Shown in pieces: positions 46,901-58,744 of a stretch of 64,000 nucleotides of DNA. Under the pieces are notes generated by a model, which made no database searches, had not been told where the DNA came from, and worked only from the letters and a program-made list of their open reading frames with translations. A program made the position numbers and the translations under genes. How positions within the stretch are numbered: the stretch's first letter is position 1; the number at the start of each line of letters is the position of its first letter. The DNA lies in contig WBMV01008303.1 of assembly GCA_013396655.1 (NCBI GenBank), forward strand, positions 1,028,358 to 1,092,357. The letters are read 5' to 3'. Origin of the DNA: Campylorhamphus procurvoides. Taxonomy: Eukaryota > Chordata > Aves > Passeriformes > Dendrocolaptidae.

Positions 46901-49900
46901 GGGCAATGGGATGCATGGCCATGCCACCAGCCTTGCTTGGGATTCACAGCAAGTTGCACTTCAGCATGGAAAAAACAAGGTGGATTGTCTCTATATTTGC
47001 TCATATTTTTAAACAACACGAGAAAAAACCCACCCTAAACAATTACCGGTCTCTCCACCTACTCTCCCACTCTCCATTGTTCCTGCACAGAACTTGTCAG
47101 CTTTCCATCCATAAGAGAGAGGAACTGCAGGCAGAGAGGAGGGGTGAGGGAAGGCTGGGGGCTGGAGCCATTTAAGCTGTCACCAGCTCTATCAGTGCAT
47201 TTAAATCACTGACACGGAATTACAAAGCCACATATTGCAGTTCAAAAACAACCAGCACCAAAATTCCCTTCAGCGTAGCATCCTTCCTCCAGGATAATGC
47301 ATTTTCAAACTTTATAGTATAACAGTATACAAAGAGCACAGCAAACTCATGGTCTGGATGGTGTAGCAAGGATCTAGACATGGAACTTTTTTCTGCTGAT
47401 GGGTAAATCAAATTCAAACAGCACAAGGCATTTATGCTCTCCTCTTTCTTTCTATTTAAATGGGTTACTGCTGGTAAGCGCCATAATAGTTAAGGATCTG
47501 TCAGCAATTCCAATCCAAAGAAGAGCAATCACACCTTTAAGCAGACTCCCAGTGATGGGCTATAGACTATCAAAGTTAAATAGATTCTTAAAATCCTAGC
47601 CGTTAGGGCTGGGAAATCTTTCAGCACTAATAGTGCATGACTGTTCCCTGCAATGAAACCATCATGATAAGTGGTTTAGCCCGTGCCTCTCAAGAACAGC
47701 TCGTCTGCCCTTGTGGCCACCTCCCTTCAGGTCAGATATCCCATCATCTAATCTGCATCAATTTGAGAACTTGTCCCCTCAAGGCACTTTCAGTCTGCAG
47801 AAATGCTTCTACTTTTCCAGGACGTGTGGTCTTGGGGGATTGGTGTGGATGCTGACCTGTCTGTCTCAGTGCTCAATTTTTGCCCTGCCAAATCTCTGGC
47901 TTTGCCTGTGATCACAGTGGCTCAGTGAGGTGAGGAACTGTGGTAGGTGCCAGCTAGCAGAGATCTCCTTTAACCGTGATTTATAGAGTAATTGCCTGTC
48001 TGCAGCACATGGGTACACTGTCGGCCATGCCTTTGTTCCCCTTCAGTTCCTCTTGAATGCACTATATACTGAGCATTATCCTCTCTCCCTGGGTTGCCCT
48101 TCTCAGAGATACACTTTGCCATTCCCTGAAATTCATCAAAGCCAGAAGCTCTCAATTTTTGCAGCAACTCTGCTGCATTTTTCTGGATTCTCTGCTATTT
48201 ATTTACATCTCCCTTGTGTGTCATCTAATGTGACTTACATTTGTGTTTGATACTGGTTTTTCTACAGTAGTCCATACCAAATTGCTAGGGAATAATAAAG
48301 GAAACAGGGCATGTAGTGAGTGTCTCTCTTGGTCTATTCTCCCAATTCTCAACAATTTTCAATGTAAACGCTTCTTGAGAGGTAGTTTGGTTGGGACAGG
48401 AGCAGTTAAGACATGGGGAAATAACACATCTTCATTGCCTGACAGCCTCTTCTGAGGTGACACAGAGATTTTTTTTTCCCTGACAGTCATTTGACGAGAT
48501 GCAGTAGGAGAACAGTCTGTTCTGGTGTATTTTCTCTATATTTTCCTATGAGAACACAAAAAGGGAAATCCAAGGAGCATTTGATTTTAGGTCATATTAT
48601 ATTTGTGTAAAAGTGGAAGACAAAATAAATAGACTTTCTCTTCTTACTAGGATGCTGATAAAAAGGCATGACATCTAGTACTTTCAGAGAATTGCAAATG
48701 GCAATTCAAAAACTTTGGATTCATGGAGAAAAGAGTGATTTCATCAAGGGAGTTCAGAATATGGGTACACAAACTCCCCCAAATGTACTAAGATCTCATT
48801 TTGATACAAGTTGAGTGAAGGGAAAGAAGATATTCAAGTCATTCCAGCTTGTGTCTATGATTCCTTTTCCAAGAATTACTGCTGAACACAGCTTAGAGGG
48901 TGAAGTCCTGCAGTTTTGCCTCAGTTGCCTAAAGTGTACAAAGTCAATGGCTTTGCTCTGAAGTAGGCTAAGCAGTTCCCACCAATTCTGCTCCAAACCT
49001 GGCCTCTTTGGGCAGATGGAGAGCGACAAACAGCTTGAGAGTAGAAACTTCTTGCAATACTCCAGCTGTTTGGCAAGTGAATGTCGAGCAAACCACCCTA
49101 ATGCTGTGTGCTGAGGTTGTTTTATGTGGTCTCATCCTGTAAAACAGTAAGATCACTGGTACCTTCCATTCCAGGCAGTGGAATTGCTGTTACTGCAGCA
49201 GCAGATTAAATGTCTTTGTCCTCATGGAAAATGAAGAACTGGACAGCTCCCTACCCCATACTCCTTTATTTCTGGCTGCTTTGTATATTGCTTTTTAATT
49301 GACCTTTGATACATTCTGGTCATTTTCATTAAGTGAAGGTAATTGTCCAACAAAGCCATTGCAGGTAGGGAAAGACAAGTGTTTAAGGGTGAATAATGCA
49401 GAACAAAATGCACCAATGCCATGATGTACCCAGACTCCTCTCACCAAAACCAAACCCTCCCATCCTGCCCAGCAGCCGAGGCACAAACAGCCTTGCACAC
49501 AAACCTGTGTGCTTTGGCTACGTCCAACACATGAGCTTGAAGCTGTGCCTTCTGTTCATCTTAGGGCAGATTTCTCTCACTTCCACCAAAGGTTAGCCTT
49601 TATTTGAGTACTGCAAAACCACCTCAAACCAAAGCAGCCCTTACCTTATTTCTCTGCTCTGGTTTTCTCTGGGTCAGAGGTACTCTGTGGAACTTACCTC
49701 CCGAGGGTGAAAAATCAGGCAGGAACTGCACTTCACACTGCTGTGTATAATGGTTCCTCAGCAGACTATGAGATGCAAATAGACTGCACCAGTTACAAGC
49801 AAGGCAGGGCCCCAGTGAAGTCACTGCACGGCTGACCTTTGTCACTAAATGGTGCTGAAAATGACCTGGCAATCCTTTCTGAACATAAAGAACACACAAA

Positions 49901-50904
49901 AATGCCATGCCCCCTTAGGAACCTTCTTTTCTTGCAGTGCTTTCCCAAGGAGTGTTGGAGTTTAGGTCGTCGTGTCCTTCTGAGCAAAGACAGGCACAGA
50001 TTCCCCTCATTCAGTACAGCCTTAACATATTAAACTGCATGTGTTTGTGGGAACAGGTATTTGCTATTCCTTGGGCAGGATTGCAATTCTTCTGTGGAGC
50101 ATGAGAGCCATGATTAGGAAGCCAGGATTGCTCTGCTCACAGGAATCCTGCCACTGTCTTTGATTGCATGGTATTAACTGTAAATTATACCCTTTTGGAG
50201 ACCGCATGTAAAAATAAAATAAAAAAAAATGTCAAAAGACAGAGAAAATATTGATTCCAGAGGCAGCAGAAACTACGGCTTTGTTAAATTAGAACCTTAA
50301 AAAATAATAACAAATGAACATTTGCAAGGGTGAAAGAGGGACTAGGAGAAGAGAGCCATGATTCTCCCCTTAGGAGTATGCAAATTCCATTGCAGGCAGT
50401 GAGATGTCACTGGTTTAAGTCAGAATCTGGCTCAAGGTATTAAGGAGAAGGTGCAGGACGTGGATAACAGGGTTGTTATTATGATGCTGCTGAACTGGAA
50501 GCCTATTGCATTAAAAGCACCATGTATAAATAAAAATGGAACCACTGTAGCCCGAGGCTGCTGTTAAGACCTCTCAGACTTCTGATGTCTTTTTGAGCTC
50601 TTAGTGACACAAGTTTCCACCTTGGCTTGTTCTCAGGAATCAGCTCTGCCTGTTGTTCTGTGCTGATGACATACTGTTGCAATCAGTCAGCCTACAATTT
50701 AACTGGTAAACTAGAATTGTGACTGGACTTTGCCTCATTCCAGCCCCTGGAGGTCTCCCTGAAAAAGCTCTGAAGGTGCAAAATGGTGGTAGAATTATAA
50801 TCACTAAAAGTCTTCAAGCCTGAGGCTGCTGGAAGCTGAATATAGATATCCTGGAGAGATAATGGGCTTGCAGAAAAAGCAAAGCATAGGACAGATGGTT
50901 TTTT
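43986..50904. other. Unique DNA, no gene or clear repeat recognised
   Basis: This is the longest stretch without any recognised interspersed repeat. Positions 44214-44330 contain four loosely spaced CAGAACTG-type units (44221, 44251, 44279, about 44321), perhaps a decayed minisatellite. CAGTG, ATTTAAAT and CACTG make an imperfect palindrome at 47193-47211. Frames up to 150 codons (44050-44502, minus) show no known motif. Confidence 0.45.
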
Positions 50905-51035
50905 TCCATAGATACATGGATTTTAAAACCAGAAATGCCTATTAGGTCATGGAGTCTGGTTTGTTGCATGGCATCGGCCAGAGATTTTCACCCAGAAATT
51001 CCTGTTTCAAGCCCATAACTTCTGGCTGAGCTCAA
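50905..51035 (-). repeat. Ancient CR1 LINE, antisense
   Basis: The plus strand has CATAGATACATGGATTTTAA at 50908-50927, CCAGAAATGCCTATTAGGTC at 50929-50948, ATGGAGTCTGGTTTGTTGCA at 50949-50968, then CCCAGAAATTCCTGTTTCAA and GCCCATAACTTCTGGC. This matches the reverse of the old CR1 3' end ('catagattccaaggccagaagggaccattgtgatcatctagtctgacctcctgcat...aattcctgttt'). The sense-oriented copy of the same old type is at 5710-5880. Confidence 0.75.
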
Positions 51036-51079
51036 GTGTGTATCTTTAGAGGACACATGCTGTGAATGCAATTCAGACC

Positions 51080-51104
51080 TAACAATTCTATGAATCTATT
51101 TATC
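51080..51104 (+). repeat. Possible CR1 tail remnant
   Basis: ACAATTCTATGAATCTATTT resembles the repeated terminal unit of old CR1 elements, in the sense direction. It lies only 45 bases after the antisense CR1 piece. The body upstream is not recognisable, so this may be chance. Confidence 0.3.
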
Positions 51105-53035
51105 TTTACCAGTTAGAGCATATATGCCTGGCTGTCCCAGTCTTGTCTATTAAAAAGGCCAAATGAAGGTCACTGGGCAAAGGATGAAAATAAGAAAAAC
51201 AGCTTAGCAGAGCTTTGAGCAGATATCTAGGACAATTACTACAATTTAACACCTGTTGGTGAACTGTTTCAACTCCTGCACAGTGCACTGAGTGAGCATA
51301 GTATTCATTCATTGTAGGTTTCTGCTCCTTCATCCTTCCTGAAGTCTGGCTTTGTCAAAGACTCAGCACACAAATACAACAAACCCCCTCTTTTGTTTCT
51401 TCTGCCACACTCTGCTGTTTTTAGAGTTCCCCTCTAAAATCCCCTCAGTCCTAGATCTCTGACAAAACCCCCAGTATTTTCACTCTTCCAAGTTTGGTTA
51501 GAACTGTTTTTCCAATCATACCAACGTTCTTTGACTAACAATTGCTCAGGTTTTTCAGGTGGGGTTCTAGCAGAAGATCACTCGTTTCTTCTGGGCAGCA
51601 TCTGCCACCACTTCAGTCCAAGATGAATTGGCACTTGCATCTTCTTGCCTAAAGAACCCATAAGTAAATCTGTATGGTTTCCACTATGCCCCAAGCACAT
51701 ATCAGTTCCATGAAGGTTATTTTCTTTTACCTTTCTGAGTTCTACTGTCCCAATACAAAGCCCAGGTTAGCCATCATGTTGTCCTTAATTTTTCCCATCC
51801 AAATCTTCTTAGAAATCTGCTTGATTTTTGTTGATATTTCAGGAAAGGGATACCAGGGAGATCATTCAAGGGGGAAGGTGCAGTGGTTTCTGGGGTGCTA
51901 ATCAAAGAATTTTAAATATATATATATGATATATTAATCATGATTGGAGGGAATGGATTTCATGACCTGGGAGATAATCTATTGGTTCTGTGGTGAGTTT
52001 TATGGGGTTTTTTTGGTGGGGAAAAGTAGACCAGGGACCTTTATAGACTTTCTCTCTTCTCTTTCAGTGATGCTCTCCCCTTTTGCAGAGCCTACCTCAC
52101 TGTAAATCATTATAAATCCATAGAAGGCAGAGTGAGACTTCCTTTTGCACTTTTCCCAATATTCCTTGAAAAGCAAGAATATCCCTGTAGAAGAGGAGCA
52201 GCAGCACTGTGAGATTCGCTAGTGCCTCTCTGGCCCCAGCAATGAACCAGGCTGTTATTTCACCCCTTGTCACAGGAGTAGAAAACAGGGTTCATGTGGC
52301 AGTTTAGCCAAGTCCCATCGCTATCAGCAGTTATCTACTGTAAGCTTCTGATAATAGGTATTCTCATAGAAAGGTTATGATGAAAGAGTTGGGAAGGAAG
52401 GAAAAGAATTACAGGGGATGGTGAGAATGAAAGAGGCACAAGTAACCTGAGCATGACATGTTCTTATGAAGCCTGTCTTTTATTTCCTATGTTTAGAGAA
52501 AACAGTTCTCAGTTTATGGCTTTTGTTCAATCAGAGAGAAAATGAGCTATAAAAGCAGAGATAGGAAGGAGTTAACCAATTTCCAATTCAGTGTGTTACA
52601 ATTTGCTTCAGTAATAATAATAAAAAAAGAACAATACTGAGAAACATAATTTTTAAAATGAAGACTACTAAATCAATAGGCACTACATGACTAATCATTT
52701 TCTATTTTCTTGGTGGAGGAAGGCAGAGCTGTGATCAGAAATCAAAAGCAGAAGTCCCCCATTTCTCTGCAATCTGACAAATTCTGCTTTACTGTAATCC
52801 TCAAGAAAGGAGATTTTCACATGAGCAGTTACTAATGCTGGTAAATGGCATCAGAATCACTGCTCACCAGCATCATCTCATTTCGTGGAGAGGTAATGAA
52901 ATTCATTTGATGCTGGATGAGTTAATTAGCAAAATACCCTCATTTCTTGGCAACTGAGTGTTTCAGCCTGAGACCAGAGGTCGGGGTGACTCCTTCACTT
53001 GCACAATCTTCAGCTGTGGTGGGACTTCACATAAT
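51105..53035. other. AT-rich unique DNA, nothing recognised
   Basis: A short TATATATATATGATATATTAATCATGAT region occurs at 51916-51943. A short AATAATAATAA run is at 52613-52623. No exon or repeat family was recognised. Confidence 0.45.
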
Positions 53036-53100
53036 AGCTCCTTAAGCATGTGTTTGACTTGTAGCATGTGAGTGATCCTGTCAGCTTCAGTGAGACTGCA
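53036..53100. repeat. Ancient amniote repeat fragment with AGCATGTG duplication
   Basis: CCTTAAGCATGTGTTTGACT at 53040-53059, GTAGCATGTGAGTGATCCTG at 53061-53080 and TCAGCTTCAGTGAGACTGCA at 53081-53100 follow a phrase I recall from turtle and crocodile genomes ('cttaagcatgtgcttaactttaagcatgtgagtagtcccattgacttcagtgggact'). In its source form that element is partly palindromic. Here only one arm and the centre are visible. The adjoining 94-codon frame at 53068-53352 starts inside it. Confidence 0.4.
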
Positions 53101-54254
53101 GCATCTGCAGGAGAGTCAGGTGTTTCAGTGCTTCTTGAACCTGCCACTCGGGTAGTAATTTGTAAAATCCTGTCTGTACAAATAGTTCTTAAAGTAGTGA
53201 ACAAAGGTGAGCAAATAGTGTCTCTCTCTGCATTGAATATCTGGAATCACAGAGCATCAGTAGAAGACTGGGAGGAGATGCTCAACAGTGAGATTTCAGT
53301 ATTCATTGCAGTTCCCCAAATTACTTTGAAAATTTCAACCCAGAATTCATAACATCTGCCTTGAGCCTCCAGAGCCCACTGGCACTTAACCACCCTTTTG
53401 CTCTTCCTGGGTCTGATAGGAGATACCTTTGATACTGAAGCTTTTTAGAAGTGAACAAACATATGCTGGCTCCTGGCTGGAGCATTTTACTGCACAGTGT
53501 CTTACATCCTAAAGGACTGAGCACAGCTCTCAGAGTTGAACACATCCCAGTACAAGGCAGAGTGCAATACTTGTTCAACAGGACAAAGTGTGGGGTGTGG
53601 GACAGGCACGAGTGACTCAGACCATGGGGAATTCTGGTGCAAGAGCTGCCTAAGGCACATGCCCTGCCAAGGCTTGTGTGACAGGGACACTGCTCTCAGC
53701 CTGTGCTGGCTGGGTGGCAGCAAACTGAGCAGTACCAAGGGTATGAGGGATGTCACTGAGCACATCAAACCCCACCACAGGTTCTGAACAGGGGCAGAGC
53801 AACTGCCACAGCTGGGTCTAAGGGAGTTTTCATTCAACAGAAGGTCCAGGGGCGCATTTTCTATCACATACTCAGACCCCAACTCAAAGTTACTGGGTAA
53901 TAGGCAAGAAAAAAACAACTTTGGTTTAGCAGAATTCCTTTTGCGATGGAGCCTGTGTTTTGAAGGGGCCTGCTTTAGTATACAAGTGTTGGTGGGAGAT
54001 TAGTACTTATTAACTAATAACCTTTGATGATGTTTACTCCCATAGTTGATTTGCTCAGGTGTTTGTCACACAGAAGTAGAAATAGGCTTCAGTGACACAG
54101 CTTGTTCATGGTTCAGTCTGCAGAATTTTGTAATTCCTTGGCAACTAGGTGATGGATTACTATTTTCTGTGAAATTCTCCTCTTTCTTGAAAGGCCTTTC
54201 ATGCAAGGACTCTGGGGTAATTAGAAAAATAATAACCTTGCAATACCCTCTTGA

Positions 54255-54385
54255 TCTGTTTTTAATGAAATGAAGTGTGGAGAGGGTAGGTGCTTTGTCC
54301 ATAGTCAAATAGTGAGTAAGTGGCAGAACTGAAAATAGAACCCAGGAGTCCTAGTTTTCATTCTTTGCCTCTAAGAAGCACTTCC
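54255..54385 (-). repeat. MIR-type SINE, antisense
   Basis: GGTAGGTGCTTTGTCCATAG at 54285-54304, TCAAATAGTGAGTAAGTGGC at 54305-54324, AGAACTGAAAATAGAACCCA at 54325-54344 and GGAGTCCTAGTTTTCATTCT at 54345-54364 are a close match to the reverse MIR ('agtcagtggcagagctggaaatagaacccaggagtcctgactcccagt'). The head-side identity is among the highest in the window. Confidence 0.8.
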
Positions 54386-54459
54386 ACTATGCATGAAGTT
54401 AGATTTTTTTCCACTGTGCATCAGGTGTTAGACTATTTTATTTTTTTCCACAACTGAAA

Positions 54460-54474
54460 ATAAATAAATAAATA
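54460..54474. repeat. Short AAAT tandem repeat
   Basis: Three to four AAAT units in a row; simple sequence between two MIR copies. Confidence 0.7.
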
Positions 54475-54614
54475 GTGTACAGGGAAATCTTGCATTGGCA
54501 AAAGCTGGACCAGATTAATTAGCAGATTTATACTCGGTCCTCAGTTTTCTGCAGCTCAATCATGTTTTATTGAGCACATCAGTCATTTGTGAATGTTACC
54601 TTTAAAAGAGCCTG

Positions 54615-54705
54615 GTGAAGTATCACCTCTATTTCGAAGGCAGAGAAATAAGCACAGAGTAGATGAAGCTACTTGCCCAAATTCACAGAGGGAATCTTGA
54701 ATACA
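54615..54705 (-). repeat. MIR-like fragment, antisense
   Basis: CACCTCTATTTCGAAGGCAG at 54625-54644, AGAAATAAGCACAGAGTAGA at 54645-54664 and TGAAGCTACTTGCCCAAATT at 54665-54684, followed by CACAGAGGGAATCTTGAA, follow the reverse MIR body ('ccattttacagatggagaaataaggcacagagaggtgaagtgacttgcccaaggtcacacagc'). It lies 230 bases from another MIR in the same orientation. Confidence 0.7.
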
Positions 54706-57700
54706 CCTAAATTTTACTGGTAGTTTCCTTTTTTCCCTTCAGAAAAGTCTCTTCTCTGTATGACTGCATTGTTTCCAGAGTTAAGAATGCGCATCCCTGG
54801 TAGGGCATTAAAACCCAAGTGGAGCTTCTGGGCTCATGAATGAGCAGCTTCCAGGATCTCAGTCTTGAATTAAAATAAATCAAGTTTCCAAAACAGTAGT
54901 ACAAATTTTACAACTGCCAGAAGCTGCCAATCTGTCACTGATCTTTGGAAAAGGTGACATTACCTCCCCCCAGCTCGGTGGGGCTGAAAGCAGTGCCACT
55001 GCAGCCCTTGAAAGATCAAAACTGTGCTGTCCACTTCCCTGTGCTTCAGAATATATGAGAAAGGAGAGGGAATAGGAAATGCTCCACCACCACAGCTGAG
55101 TTTCTGGACAAGCTGGCAAGATTAGGGAGGTGCATCTGGCCAGCTTGTAGTAACACTCCTGGCAAGGAGGATGAAACCAGAACCTCTGATTTAAAACCAA
55201 AAGACTTTATTGGAACCAAAGGGCAGACAATTTGCTGACTGGTTTTACTGTGCAGAATCTGACCTCACTGTCTTCCCCTGAACATTTAATGTAAGTTTAA
55301 GGGAAAGATGTGTCTATTAATAACTAAAGAACTGTCAGTTCTTTACATACATGCCTTTGAATCCTAAGTCAGGTATCAAAACTTGCAGAATCATGCTGAT
55401 CTGTGTTGATTTTCTACCAAACCCTACAAGTCTCTTCCTCCCATTCCCATCTCATCCATGTCTAACTGGGTCAATGTGGAAAACATTGCTTCTTTTCTGA
55501 AGGGAGAAAGTCTTCACAGACAGCCCAGATCCCATCTGCTGAAGGTAAATGAGGATGTCCACCTCTACATTTGTGAGTGAGACTAGATTCAGGATGCTGG
55601 AGAGATGTCTTATGTTCCTGGGTAATGGAGTGCTGTGTGACTTGAGGTATGAACAGCCTTGTGGCTGAAGCAGGGAAGAACAGAACTGCTCTTGGAAGAG
55701 CAAATGAGTGACCCTGTTGTGACATGCAGCAGTTCTGAGGCAGTTCAGTGCCTCTGCCTGCTACAGGCACATGCAGGCATGTGCACAGTCATACAGCCAT
55801 CCACAAACATCATGACACAGCAATTACCTTCTGCAAAGAGAGCTAAAAAAGGCTGATAGAATGATAAGAGTACCCAAACTTCCTGCTGGGATGTGCCGTG
55901 GGTGGCAGAATAAATCTATTTCTTCTTCCCCTCTGGGAGCAGCTGCCTGCTGGAGAGAAGCAGGCAGTGTATGAGCATCACATTGCAGTTTATTAGCAGA
56001 GGGATTCTAGGCAATTGTGTTTCTTAATAAACTGCTCAGAGCCATGAAACAGCCATTCCAGTGCTGGAAGCAGCTTCTGTGTGGCTTGGCCACATCACAA
56101 CACCCTCACTCAAGGTGCCAGTTCTGGTACCTTCTGACTGAGCAGCAGGTCTTGCTCTCAGATCTTGCCACGCTGTCTATTATCCAGCTGCATATGATGA
56201 TCTACTACCCAACAACATAAATTTTGGACTGCAAACAAAAATGGGCATTTGCTCAGCTCATGAACATTCTCACCTACATGGGGAAAGTGTAATGACATTG
56301 GAAAGGTTGGAGAACCTTCATAGACCCTGCTCTGCTCCAGTCCTACAAGGTATCTCAGCAGAGTCCAGGGCTTTGGAGTGACCTTGTGAGGGTTAAAAGT
56401 GTCCATCAGTCCATGCTGGCTGTGGGTGAGGCTGAGTCAAACTCTGACAATTGCTCCTGCAATGAGTTGGTCTCGGTAGAGTGAGTCAAGAGCACATTGT
56501 GCAAAGGTTTCCCAGGCAAAGCAACTTATAAAAAATGAAAAGCCCTCTACAAAACATCAGCCCCTCCAGGTTTATTTGGCTTCATATATCTCGTGAATCT
56601 TTTAATGTAATTTCAGTTAACTTTTTCAAAATTAAAATACTTATAAAAAAAATCAAAATGGTTATTAAGTAGTCTATGCACTGTGAATGTTTTAGTAAAC
56701 AAAACGTGATCATTTTATTTATCAGTTTTTATTTACTGAATATATAGTATTCAGCAAATAAAAGGTCAGATGTGTTTTCAAGACAAAAAAAAATGGTAGA
56801 AAAGTATTGATGGAAATGTTATAGGCACTCTCCTGACAAAGAAGAAATGGTTCAATTTCAAACCCTATGAGAAGGAAGGAGAGTTGAAATGTCATTAAAG
56901 ATGGGTTTATGTGCCCAAAAGTTTTTTGTTTTTTTTTTTAGCTATACTGATTGGTCTTTTAAAAGATATTAGCCTTATCAACATCCTTAGATGTTCACAG
57001 CACAGAAAGTTGCTGCCACAATCCTCTCTCAAAATTTTGGCTGGAGTGTCTGTGCCCTGTCCTCAGGGTGGTCCCAGGGCTGAGGGCTCTGCTCCCTCCT
57101 GTGCTGGAGCCCTCCAGCAGTCCAGGGGCAGCTCTGTGCACTCACAGCTCCTTCCCAGACCTTTCCAGGGCTTCCTCACACTTGATCTCTTCCTTAGGGT
57201 GGGGTGGGCCTTTAACAGGGTTAGTATTTCTTGTGAACCTTAGAGTAAAACTTGGTTGATAGCCAGATTTTATACAAAGAGATGCTAATTTCTGTTTAAT
57301 TTTCTCCCTTTTATTACTAATCATATCACTGCAGAACGTAGTTTACAGCAATATAAATAGGATCCATTGCTGGAGGGAATTGTGCAGCTTCTGTCAATTT
57401 TTCAGCACCCAAATGTGAAACAGAAGCAATTAAACTCTGAGGGGAAAAAAGTAACAGTGTGGAACACATCAGAAATCGGGTCATGAATTCACACAGATGG
57501 GAAAGCCAGGAAGCAGTGGGAAAGCAGGATTTTGATTGACTCACCGTCAACAGTAAATGAGCCATTGGCAGTTTACTGTCAATTTTTTGCCTTTTAATCT
57601 GTGAGTTCCAGAGGTGATGGCACCCTCCTCAACCTGCTGCTGGGGGGTGGGAGGGGAGAGGAAGGGGGGACAGAGAGAGCAATGGCAGGAGTTTAGGTGA

Positions 57701-58504
57701 GGACAGGGGATGGGTCAGCATCACAGAGGGAGGAAGGCACTTTTATCATTCTCTAGATCTGATGTGGGAGCTAAAATTAAACAACATCCAGGCAATAGTC
57801 ATGGGTGTTAAAAATATGCCACCCAAAAGGGATCATGAGGTCTCTGCAGATTAAATAATAATAACTTCGTGGTGGTAATTAGAGGCATTGACCAGATCCA
57901 AGCCCTGGGAATTGCTATACAAATATAGTTAAGGATAGTTCTTCCTCAGAAATGTATGAAGCAGAGGGAAGAGAGGAAGGAGCAGAAGCCTCCCAGCTGA
58001 AGACAGAGGCAATGTGACCCTGAGAGGGCTTCAGTGTCACCTGGAACATGTAAGGTGCAGACAGGGATTTGTTTGCTTCTACAGAGCACCTGCTGAACAG
58101 GCTGAGAGGAAGAGAAGTGATGTTTAAATCCTCTGTTGGCCCAGCTTTCTGCAGTGGAAATCCAAGGCCATGCCACAACCTCAGGAACGCCAGGATACCT
58201 CAGAGGTGACCAGGGGATCCATCTGCCCTGGCCAGTGAGGCTGTACCCACGGAACAGAGCTCAGTGGGATTGGTGGGATTTTCACACCACCCAAGAAAAC
58301 ACGAGACCTCAGTAACCACGGGGTAATTTAGCATGCAGAAGCTCAGAGTATTTTTCTTTTCAAGAAGCAGCACAGCACTTCTGAGAATGAAACAATCAGT
58401 TATAAAAGTAACCTTGCAGCAGAGCTTCAAGGGGGAGTTATATATGCTGGCAAATTTTCGCTGTTTATTCATTCTAGACATACTTATAGACTAATTCTCC
58501 TCTT
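54706..58504. other. Unique DNA, AT-rich in part, no gene recognised
   Basis: Positions 56580-56800 are very AT-rich. The G-quadruplex-type motif at 57642-57669 is listed separately. Frames up to 110 codons (56911-57243, plus) have no known motif. No RNA gene was seen. Confidence 0.45.
57642..57669 (+). other. G-quadruplex-type motif
   Basis: Four G tracts of 6, 3, 4 and 6 bases are separated by loops T, A and AGAGGAA (1, 1 and 7 bases). This meets the usual rule for a stable intramolecular quadruplex and has two one-base loops, a favourable feature. No gene or promoter is recognised nearby. Confidence 0.75.
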
Positions 58505-58600
58505 ACTCTGATTTTATATCAATTATTCGCCATTGATTGAGTGGAGTTAATTTAAATTTACAGCAGTGTAAGTGAGGAAAAGCAGCTCGTAATCAGCAGC
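58505..58600 (+). repeat. Ancient amniote interspersed repeat (unnamed)
   Basis: CGCCATTGATTGAGTGGAGT at 58529-58548, TAATTTAAATTTACAGCAGT and GTAAGTGAGGAAAAGCAG follow the motif 'ccattgacttcagtggagttactcctgatttacaccagtgtaagtgag'. ATCTGAGTAAGGATGGCAAA, further along at 58703-58722, may be another old fragment. It is likely related to the copies at 10570-10675 and 21905-22005. Confidence 0.45.
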
Positions 58601-58744
58601 AAGTTGATTCTGCCACCTTTACTCACCATGAATAGTACCTTACTCATTGAATAATCCTATAAATTCCTCTTGGGATTTCTCACAGAATAGGATCGTATGT
58701 GATCTGAGTAAGGATGGCAAATACTTTTCACATCAATGGCTCCA

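Noticed and set aside
53068..53352. 94-codon frame with a protein-like look
   Set aside because: It begins inside an ancient repeat fragment and shows no known domain or splice support.
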